The notes beneath the pieces were generated by a model, which made no database searches, was not told the origin of the DNA, and saw nothing but the letters and a program-made list of their open reading frames with translations. Both the position numbers and the translations under genes were made by a program. DNA of 64,000 bases from NCBI GenBank assembly GCA_963753845.1, contig CAVWEI010000032.1, positions 1 to 64,000 of the forward strand, given 5' to 3'. How positions within the stretch are numbered: position 1 is the first letter of the stretch; each line of letters starts with the position of its first letter. This document shows positions 46,061 to 53,253 of the stretch, in pieces. This DNA comes from Thiosocius sp963753845. Its GTDB lineage: Bacteria; Pseudomonadota; Gammaproteobacteria; Chromatiales; Chromatiaceae.

Positions 46061-47400
46061 GCGCACTGAAAGACTTTTTCAGTCGTGGCTTCGCCCACGG
46101 CGTCCATCCGCAGGGATTCAAGGAGCATACGGCCGATCTGCCGACCCAGCGCATGCCGTTCGTCGGCCGCTATGTCATGCCGCTGAATCAACACCTTGGC
46201 GCACCCGCCATACCGCTGGTCGCGGTCGGCGACCGGGTTCGGCGTGGACAACTGATCGCGGAGCCAGGCGCCTTCGTGTCGACCAGCCTGCACAGCCCCG
46301 TCACGGGCCGGGTGCGGGCCATCGCCAACCGCCGTTTTCCGGGCGGTGTCTTTGCGCGATCGATCGAGATCGAAACCGACCCCTACGCCACCCAGCGACT
46401 CGAGCAGCGGCCGGCTGTCGACTGGCGGGATCTTACAAAGGATGAATTTGTTGCTCAGGTGCAGCATGCCGGCATCGTGGGTATGGGGGGGGCCGCCTTT
46501 CCCAGCCACGTCAAATACTCCATCCCGGAAGGCCAGCATATCGATCACGTCCTGGTAAACGGTGCCGAATGCGAGCCCTTCCTGACCAACGACCACCGCC
46601 TGATGGTGGAGCGCCCCGAGGCCCTGTTACACGGCATCGAAATACTGTTGCACAACCTGGGCGCACGCGAGGCCACCATAGGCGTGGAACTCAACAAGCC
46701 GCAAGCCATAGCCGCCCTGGAGCAACATCTCAAGCCGTCACAAGCAATCAGTGTCGTGCCACTGCAGGTCAAATACCCCCAGGGTGCGGAAAAGATGTTG
46801 ATCAAGGCCGTCTACGGCAAAGAGGTGCCGGCCGGTGAGCTGCCACGTGACCTGGGCATCGCGGTAAACAACGTCGGCACCGTCGTGGCCATCGCCGACT
46901 GGTTCGAGGCCGGGGTTCCACTGATCGAGCGGATCGTCACCGTCTCAGGACCGGGCGTGCAGAGCCCCTCCAATCTCATCGTGCCGCTGGGGACGCCGGT
47001 ACGCGAGGTGCTGCGTTATTGCGGTGGTCTGAAAGATGGCGTTATCGAGCTTGTCATGGGTGGCCCGATGATGGGGATGCCCATCGCCAGCCTCGATGTA
47101 CCCGTCCTAAAGGGCACGTCCGGAATACTCGCATTTACCGAGGCCGGCACCTCGAGGCCCAAAGAGTACCCCTGTATACGCTGCGGTCGTTGCCTGGAGG
47201 CCTGCCCCTATTTCCTCAACCCCTCGCGGCTCGCGCGGCTCAGCAAGGCACGTCTGTTCGAAGAGATGAAAAACTATTCGGTCATGGACTGCGTCGAATG
47301 CGGCTCCTGCACCTATGCATGCCCGTCGCGTATCCCCATTGTCCAACTCATCCGCACCGCCAAGTCGCAACTGCGTCAGCCCAGGTCCGACGATCGATGA
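46057..47400 (+). CDS. rnfC: Rnf complex subunit C
   Basis: The 447-aa protein has the RnfC N-terminal domain, the flavin/NADH-binding-like motif GIVGMGGAAFPSHVKYS, a soluble-ligand-binding domain (about 255-330), and two C-terminal [4Fe-4S] motifs (CIRCGRCLEACPYFLNPSRL and CVECGSCTYACPSRIP). The length is that of the compact anaerobe-type RnfC and not of the repeat-extended enterobacterial RsxC. RnfC is the NADH-facing subunit of the ion-pumping ferredoxin:NAD oxidoreductase. It starts by ATGA overlap with the upstream gene and overlaps rnfD the same way. Confidence 0.95.
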   Translation: MSALKDFFSRGFAHGVHPQGFKEHTADLPTQRMPFVGRYVMPLNQHLGAPAIPLVAVGDRVRRGQLIAEPGAFVSTSLHSPVTGRVRAIANRRFPGGVFARSIEIETDPYATQRLEQRPAVDWRDLTKDEFVAQVQHAGIVGMGGAAFPSHVKYSIPEGQHIDHVLVNGAECEPFLTNDHRLMVERPEALLHGIEILLHNLGAREATIGVELNKPQAIAALEQHLKPSQAISVVPLQVKYPQGAEKMLIKAVYGKEVPAGELPRDLGIAVNNVGTVVAIADWFEAGVPLIERIVTVSGPGVQSPSNLIVPLGTPVREVLRYCGGLKDGVIELVMGGPMMGMPIASLDVPVLKGTSGILAFTEAGTSRPKEYPCIRCGRCLEACPYFLNPSRLARLSKARLFEEMKNYSVMDCVECGSCTYACPSRIPIVQLIRTAKSQLRQPRSDDR

Positions 47401-48416
47401 GCGCCAGGGATCCCCGGCTGCTGCTGCAGGCTGCACCACTGCTCAAACAGCAGCTGACCACCCGTCGCGCCATGCTGGACGTGCTGATCGCCCTGCTGCC
47501 GGCAACCCTGGCCGGGCTCTGGTTCTTTGGTCTCAGCGGACTTTTGGTGCTCGGCGCGAGCATCCTCGGCAGCGTCGTGACCGAGTGGTTGGTCACGCCC
47601 GCGGAGACGCGGCGCGAGCATCTTCTCGACGGCAGCGGTTTTCTGACCGGACTGCTTTTGGGGCTGACGCTGCCGTCGAGCCTGCCCCTGTGGATGGCCT
47701 TCGTCGGCGGTGCGGTCGGCATCGGTCTGGGTAAACTGATCTGGGGCGGCCTGGGACAGAACCTTTTCAATCCGTCGCTGGTCGGCCGTGCTTTTCTTCA
47801 GGCCACCTTTCCCAACGCCATGACCACCTGGACACCGGCCGGCGGTCCGGGAGACTTCTTTCACCTGCATGCCAGTAACCTGGCGATGCCCTTCATGCAT
47901 GTCGAATACGATGGCGTCTCGTCCGCCACCCCGCTTGGGCTGATGAAATTCGAGTATCAGGATACGTCGCTATCGAACCTGCTGATCGGTAATATCTCAG
48001 GATGCATCGGCGAGACCAGCGGCCTGCTGCTGCTGTTGGGCGGCATATACATGCTGTGGCGGAGGGTGATCGACTGGCGCATCCCCGCCAGCATCCTGTT
48101 ATCTGTCGCCGTTTTTTCGTCAATATTGTATCTGGTCGGCCCTGACAGGTACCCGGGACCGCTTTTCTCGATCTTTGCAGGCAGCCTGCTCATCGGTGCC
48201 TTCTACATGGCGACCGATCCGGTCTCCTCGCCGATCACACCCCGCGGCGCATGGATATTCGGTATCGGCATCGGCGTGTTGGTGGTCCTGATCCGGATTT
48301 TCGGCGGATTTCCGGAAGGCGTGATGTACGCCATCCTGCTGATGAACGCGGCCACCCCGCTGATCGACCGCTATACCCAACCCAGGGTGTTCGGCAGGGG
48401 GGGCGTGGGCCGGTGA
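47397..48416 (+). CDS. rnfD: Rnf complex subunit D
   Basis: The 339-aa integral membrane protein has about nine or ten helices. GLGQNLFNPSLVGRAFLQAT and the covalent-FMN site DGVSSATPLGLMK (threonine after SSA) match RnfD/NqrB. The C-terminal MATDPVSSPITPRGAWIFGI is also typical. It takes part in electron transfer coupled to Na+ or H+ transport across the inner membrane. It begins with ATGA over the rnfC stop; a possible upstream start at 47019 lies inside rnfC and is rejected. Confidence 0.95.
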   Translation: MSARDPRLLLQAAPLLKQQLTTRRAMLDVLIALLPATLAGLWFFGLSGLLVLGASILGSVVTEWLVTPAETRREHLLDGSGFLTGLLLGLTLPSSLPLWMAFVGGAVGIGLGKLIWGGLGQNLFNPSLVGRAFLQATFPNAMTTWTPAGGPGDFFHLHASNLAMPFMHVEYDGVSSATPLGLMKFEYQDTSLSNLLIGNISGCIGETSGLLLLLGGIYMLWRRVIDWRIPASILLSVAVFSSILYLVGPDRYPGPLFSIFAGSLLIGAFYMATDPVSSPITPRGAWIFGIGIGVLVVLIRIFGGFPEGVMYAILLMNAATPLIDRYTQPRVFGRGGVGR

Positions 48417-49084
48417 GCAGCGGACCCGAACTCACCGTCAAGGGCTCCGAACCGAGTTCAACCCGGCTGGTAGCCACGCTCGGCTTCGCCGGCCTGCTGT
48501 CGGGACTGATCATCGTATCGGTTTACGAAGCCACCCTGCCGACCATTACGGCTTACAAGGCCAAGGTCCTGAAAGAGGCGGTGTTCAAAGTGCTGCCGGG
48601 TGTTTCCAGCATGCAGCGGTTGACCTATCGCGATGGACGCATGACCGCCGCAACAGGCGAGGAGGAAGAAGAGGACCTGGTGTTCGGCGGATACGCAGCC
48701 GATGGTCAGCTAATCGGCTACGCCGTACCCAACGCCGGCCCCGGTTTCCAGGACACCATCCGACTGCTCTACGGCTACCTGCCGCAGGAGCGAAAAGTGG
48801 TGGGCATGGAGATACTGCAGAGTCGTGAGACACCGGGGCTGGGTGACAAGATCTACAAGGATGCCGCCTTTGTCGCCAACTTCGACAGACTGTCCATCGA
48901 CCCGGAGATCATCACGGTCAAGAAGGGCGGGAAATCGGCGCCCAACGAGGTCGATGCCATCACCGGCGCCACCATTTCCTCCAAGGCCGTGGTGCAGATC
49001 ATCAACCGCGGCAACCAGCGTTGGGTTTCCCGGTTCAGCGGATCGGAGACGATGCCGAAACCGCCCCCTGTCGGAGACAGATAA
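48413..49084 (+). CDS. rnfG: Rnf complex subunit G
   Basis: The 223-aa protein has one N-terminal helix (LVATLGFAGLLSGLIIVSVY) and a periplasmic FMN-binding domain. The flavinylation site is DAITGATISSKAV, where the second threonine is expected to carry FMN through ApbE, which is not in the window. The start is GTG in GTGA, overlapping the rnfD stop. Confidence 0.94.
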   Translation: MSSGPELTVKGSEPSSTRLVATLGFAGLLSGLIIVSVYEATLPTITAYKAKVLKEAVFKVLPGVSSMQRLTYRDGRMTAATGEEEEEDLVFGGYAADGQLIGYAVPNAGPGFQDTIRLLYGYLPQERKVVGMEILQSRETPGLGDKIYKDAAFVANFDRLSIDPEIITVKKGGKSAPNEVDAITGATISSKAVVQIINRGNQRWVSRFSGSETMPKPPPVGDR

Positions 49085-49728
49085 TGGTCAGGAAGAAACA
49101 GGAGGACGTGTACCAGGAATTCATCAAAGGGCTGTGGCGCGACAACCCGGTATTCGTCCAGGTGCTCGGCATGTGTCCCATGCTGGCGGTCACCAATTCG
49201 GCGGTCAACGCCCTGGCCATGGGCGGTGCCACCTTCTTCGTGCTGGTGGCCTCGAGCTTTCTGGTCTCGTCCCTGAAGAGCTGGATACCCAGGCAGGTGC
49301 GCATCTCCACCTACATCATCATTATCGCCACCTTCGTGACCGTGACCGACTTCACCCTCGAGGCACTGGTACCGGCGATCCACAAGGAGCTGGGCGCCTT
49401 CATTCCGTTGATCGTCGCAAACTGCATGATCCTCGGCCGCCAGGAGGCCTTCGCCTCCAGGAACACGGTAAGACTGGCAGTGATCGATGCCCTGGGCATG
49501 GCCAGCGGATTTCTGCTCGCGCTGTTTGCCCTGGGAAGTGTGCGCGAGATATTGGGCGAAGGCGCCCTGTTCGGTGTGTCGCTCTTCGGGCCGAACTTTG
49601 AACCCTGGGTGATCATGATCCTGCCGCCCGGCGGCTTTATCACCCTGGGCCTGCTACTGCTGTTCTTCAACTGGGTCAAAGAGCGCAAAGACCGCCTGGC
49701 CGAACAGCTCGCGCAGGGTGAAGCATAA
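49084..49728 (+). CDS. rnfE: Rnf complex subunit E
   Basis: The 214-aa protein has six predicted helices. The paired half-motifs LGMCPMLAVTNSAVNALAMG and IVANCMILGRQEAFA carry the cysteines that, with RnfA, bind the membrane-embedded [2Fe-2S] cluster. TAATG overlaps link it to rnfG and to rnfA. Confidence 0.95.
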   Translation: MVRKKQEDVYQEFIKGLWRDNPVFVQVLGMCPMLAVTNSAVNALAMGGATFFVLVASSFLVSSLKSWIPRQVRISTYIIIIATFVTVTDFTLEALVPAIHKELGAFIPLIVANCMILGRQEAFASRNTVRLAVIDALGMASGFLLALFALGSVREILGEGALFGVSLFGPNFEPWVIMILPPGGFITLGLLLLFFNWVKERKDRLAEQLAQGEA

Positions 49729-50306
49729 TGAACGAACTGGTGTGGATCTTCATCAGCGCACTGCTGATCAACAATTTCGTCCTGGCCTATTTTCTGGGTC
49801 TCTGTCCCTTCCTGGGTGTCTCCGGTCGCCTGGAGACCGCGTTCCGGCTCGGCCTCGCTACCGTATTCGTGATGCTGATCACCGCGCTGTGTGCCTGGTT
49901 TCTGAACACCTACATACTGGTCCACGCGCCTTATCTGCGCCTGATCAGCTTCATCGTAGTGATCGCCAGCACCGTGCAGTTCATCGAGATGGTGATCAAG
50001 AAGACCAGCCCTGCATTGTTCAAGGCACTGGGTATCTTTCTGCCGCTGATCACCACCAACTGCGCCATCCTGGGCCTGGCCATCTTCGCCACCAACAAGG
50101 GCTACGGGTTCGTCGAAGGGATGGTCTATGCGCTCGGCGCAGGCCTGGGTTTTACGCTCGCGCTGGTACTCATGGCCGGGTTACGCGAGGAGGCAGAACT
50201 GAGCAACGTGCCGAGGCTGATCCGCGGTACGGCCATGAACCTGATCATCGCCGGCATCCTGTCCATGGCCTTCATGGGCTTCGCCGGCCTGTTCAGCGCG
50301 TCGTGA
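49728..50306 (+). CDS. rnfA: Rnf complex subunit A
   Basis: The 192-aa, six-helix protein is inverted-topology homologous to RnfE. The cluster cysteines are in YFLGLCPFLGVSGRLETAF and LITTNCAILGLAIFATNKGY. It is the last of the rnfCDGEA run, which places rnfA at the end and not first as in enterobacteria. Confidence 0.96.
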   Translation: MNELVWIFISALLINNFVLAYFLGLCPFLGVSGRLETAFRLGLATVFVMLITALCAWFLNTYILVHAPYLRLISFIVVIASTVQFIEMVIKKTSPALFKALGIFLPLITTNCAILGLAIFATNKGYGFVEGMVYALGAGLGFTLALVLMAGLREEAELSNVPRLIRGTAMNLIIAGILSMAFMGFAGLFSAS

Positions 50307-50313
50307 GAAGAAG

Positions 50314-50502
50314 ATGTTGAATCACCTGCTGTCGATTCTGGGCCTGGCGACGCTGACCGCACTGTGGGTGGTGTTTCAGTTATGGCTCAAGAAGCAGGAT
50401 CCGGACCGGGATGAAAGGTGCATCGGTTGCGGCAGCGGCTGCAAAAAGCGCGACAGCCGGAATGATCAGGCATCCGACAATCCCGGCAATGCCAGGGATT
50501 GA
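50314..50502 (+). CDS. Small membrane protein with CxGCGSGC motif, NqrM-like
   Basis: The 62-aa protein has one helix (HLLSILGLATLTALWVVFQL) followed by a cytoplasmic cysteine motif (ERCIGCGSGCKKR). NqrM, the maturation factor of the related Na+-NQR complex, has the same layout of one helix plus a Cys-rich tail. The gene follows rnfA after seven bases. I infer a role in inserting iron or the [2Fe-2S] cluster into RnfA/RnfE. Confidence 0.6.
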   Translation: MLNHLLSILGLATLTALWVVFQLWLKKQDPDRDERCIGCGSGCKKRDSRNDQASDNPGNARD

Positions 50503-50520
50503 GCAGCCCGTATTGAGCGA

Positions 50521-50748
50521 TCATTTGAGAAACGTCAGTATCGTGTAGGTGACTGCGACGATAAGAAACAGTATGGCCACGCCCAGCCCCGCCCTGCGAA
50601 CAAGAGACGCTTCCTCCTGCGGACCGAGAATGAAACGGGCACCGGCCAGAACCAGCGCGACCCCCGCCATTGTTGCCGCGTTGCGGATGTCCCCGACGTA
50701 GAAGGAATAGATGCCGGCAACGAAGAACGCGGACGCAAGAACATACAT
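50521..50748 (-). CDS. Small multi-helix membrane protein, function unknown
   Basis: The 75-aa protein has about three hydrophobic segments (YVLASAFFVAGIYSFYVG, TMAGVALVLAGARFILGP, GLGVAILFLIVAVTYTILTF). I do not recognise the family. It is convergent with the rnf operon, and its stop lies only 18 bases from the end of that operon. Confidence 0.55.
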   Translation of the reverse strand: MYVLASAFFVAGIYSFYVGDIRNAATMAGVALVLAGARFILGPQEEASLVRRAGLGVAILFLIVAVTYTILTFLK

Positions 50749-50828
50749 CTTTTCGGTTTCCGATCATTCCACCATGTTGACACCAGACCGCAGATTGCAT
50801 GACGGTGCCGTGAAGGATTCACTCTCCT

Positions 50829-52874
50829 TCAGTCGTCTTCGATACTGCGACGAAACGCCCCGCAAAGTTCGCGCTGCAACGTCTCCGGCACCGGTTCGTA
50901 CTCGGCCAATTCCAAGGTATAGCTGCCACTGCCGCCGGTCATGGCCTTGAGCCGCTCCGGGTAGTCGTCCAGTTCGGCCAACGGGGCCTGTGCCATCACT
51001 ACGATGCGTCCGAGTGGCAGGGCCTTGGTGCCCAGCACGCGACCCCGACGGCCAGCCAGGTCGCCGGTCACGCTGCCCACGGCATCCTGTGGCACCTGGA
51101 CCTCGAGGTCTACGATAGGCTCCATGACCACAGGCCGGGCATCGCGTACAGCCGCGAGCAGGGCCTTGCGGCCGGCCGTGACAAAGGCAATTTCCTTCGA
51201 GTCGACCGGGTGGTGCTTGCCGTCGGTCACGGTCACCTTCAGGTCCACCAGGGGATAGCCTGCAATGGCACCGTCTGCCATGGCCTCGCGCACGCCTTTT
51301 TCCACCGCCGGGATCAATGAGCCCGGGATGGCGCCACCGACCACTGCGGAGGCGAACCGGAAACCGGCACCGCGCGGCAGGGGCTCGACCCGCAGCATCA
51401 CTTCACCGAACTGCCCGGCCCCGCCGGTCTGTTTCTTGTGGCGGTGCTGGCTCTCGGCCGAGCCGGAGATGGTTTCACGATAGGCAACGCTGGGTTTACT
51501 GGTATCCAACTCGATCCGGTAGCGGCCCTGAAGCTGCTCCAACGCGGTTTGCAGATGCAGTTCGGACAAGCCGCGCAGTACGGTCTCGCGCGTGGTCTGG
51601 TTCGACTCCAGCGCCAGACAGGGGTCTTCTTCCAGGAGCTTGTGCAGCGCGTCCGCGAGGCGCTGTTCGTCCTGGGTGCGACGCACCCGGATTGCCAGCC
51701 CCGCCACCGGCAGCGGGAAACGCGAGGGCTGCATATGCAGGAAATCCTCGTCATGCGAGTCGTGCAGGATGGCATCAGGGTGGATCTCATCGATCTTGGC
51801 GACCGCCCGGATGTCGCCCGGGATACCGTTCTCTACCAGCGGGTGTTCCTTGCCGAACAGGGTAAACAGGTGACCGACCTTGAACGGCTTGCGGCCGTCG
51901 CCGATGTACAGCTGGCTATCTTTCGTGACGGTGCCCTGGTGGATCCGGAACAGCGCCAGCTTGCCGACAAAGGGGTCGAAGATGACCTTGAAGACATGAG
52001 CCACCACGTGTTTGGCAGGATCCGGCGTCACCTCGTAGGGCTTTGCCCCGTCACCCTCCCCGATCAGGCACCGGGGTGGATTGCCCTCGGTGGGGTCCGG
52101 GGCGAGCTTGGCCATGACGTCCAGCAATTCGTTCACCCCGGCTCCCGTCTGCGCCGAGACGAAGCAGACCGGGATAAGATGGCCTTCGCGCAGTGCCTGT
52201 TCGAACGGCTCATGCAACTGCGCCGGCGCAAGTTCCTCGCCCTGCTCCAGGTACAGTGCCATCAGATCCTCATCGACCTCCACGACCTGGTCGATCAGGG
52301 CCTGATGCGCCTGGGCAACGCTGTAAAAGTCGCTTTCACCGGCAGGATTGAAGAAGCAGTCGACCACCTTGGCGGCATTGTCGGCCGGCAGGTTCAGCGG
52401 CAGACACTCCTGTCCAAAGGTCTGCTGGAGTTCAGCCAGCAAGGCCTCGAGATCGACGTCCTCCGCGTCGATGCGGTTGACGATGATCAGTCGGCACAGG
52501 CCGCGTTCAGCGGCCCTGGACATCATGCGAGTGGTGACCGGCTCGATGCCGGCCCGGGCGTTCACCACCAGCGCCGCGGTCTCGACCGCCGGCAGGGCGG
52601 CAACGGCCTTACCGAGGTAGTCCGGTGCCCCCGGCGTATCGATCAGATTGATATGGCATCCGCCCCACTCGAAAGACACCAGGGCCGTATCCAGGGAATG
52701 GCCCTTGTCTTTTTCCAGTGGATCGAAGTCACACACCGTGTTGCCCCGAGCCACATCGCCGACCGTGCCAATCCGGCCCGCGGCCGCAAGCAGGGCCTCG
52801 GTCAAGGTCGTTTTGCCGGCGGCGGCATGCCCCACGACGGCAATATTGCGAATATCCCTGGTTTCATAGGCCAT
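50829..52874 (-). CDS. EF-G-like translational GTPase (divergent paralogue)
   Basis: The 681-aa protein starts at the ATG at 52874, behind GGGGAG; longer in-frame starts lack such a site. The GTPase domain has G1 as GHAAAGKTTLTEALL, G3 as DTPGAPDY (usually DTPGHVDF) and G4 as NRID (usually NKxD). Domains II-V of EF-G follow: AHVFKVIFDPFVGKLALFRI, YRETISGSAESQHRHKKQTG (domain IV start) and SYTLELAEYEPVPETLQREL at the end. The altered G motifs and QTGGAGQFGE in place of the canonical start of domain IV mark it as an EF-G2/FusA-like paralogue. It is not the main elongation factor. Its cellular job is uncertain. Confidence 0.88.
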   Translation of the reverse strand: MAYETRDIRNIAVVGHAAAGKTTLTEALLAAAGRIGTVGDVARGNTVCDFDPLEKDKGHSLDTALVSFEWGGCHINLIDTPGAPDYLGKAVAALPAVETAALVVNARAGIEPVTTRMMSRAAERGLCRLIIVNRIDAEDVDLEALLAELQQTFGQECLPLNLPADNAAKVVDCFFNPAGESDFYSVAQAHQALIDQVVEVDEDLMALYLEQGEELAPAQLHEPFEQALREGHLIPVCFVSAQTGAGVNELLDVMAKLAPDPTEGNPPRCLIGEGDGAKPYEVTPDPAKHVVAHVFKVIFDPFVGKLALFRIHQGTVTKDSQLYIGDGRKPFKVGHLFTLFGKEHPLVENGIPGDIRAVAKIDEIHPDAILHDSHDEDFLHMQPSRFPLPVAGLAIRVRRTQDEQRLADALHKLLEEDPCLALESNQTTRETVLRGLSELHLQTALEQLQGRYRIELDTSKPSVAYRETISGSAESQHRHKKQTGGAGQFGEVMLRVEPLPRGAGFRFASAVVGGAIPGSLIPAVEKGVREAMADGAIAGYPLVDLKVTVTDGKHHPVDSKEIAFVTAGRKALLAAVRDARPVVMEPIVDLEVQVPQDAVGSVTGDLAGRRGRVLGTKALPLGRIVVMAQAPLAELDDYPERLKAMTGGSGSYTLELAEYEPVPETLQRELCGAFRRSIEDD

Positions 52875-53253
52875 AGATTCAACTCCCCACAATCGTCCGA
52901 AGGCTGGATCGTGTCTTTTTGTACAGAATGAAAGCATAAGCACTTTGCCCGGCGCATCGTCTGCGCCGCGTCAAGGTAAGGCGCTCAGACCGGCGCGTGT
53001 TGCATCCAGAGCTGCGACCCGCAAGTTGCATGAAGGCGGACCTGGCATCGCGTTTCAAACGCGTCATAAATCGTATGTAGCTCAATTCTCTGCCATGCAG
53101 TACAGGTTACAGTTTGCCCTGATCGGGGCTCGGGCAAGTCCGGTGCAATATCGATTTCGCTGCCGGACCCAATCAGGATTGCAGTTTTCGGTCGGTCGGT
53201 TCCGCCTCTTCCGCCAGTTGTGTTGCCAAGTCACCCGCCGCCGAACTCGCGGA
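52875..53253. other. Intergenic stretch between fdsA and the EF-G-like gene
   Basis: About 380 bases with no convincing gene. The accessory genes fdsC and fdsD, which often follow fdsA, are not here. I see no clear terminator. Confidence 0.55.
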
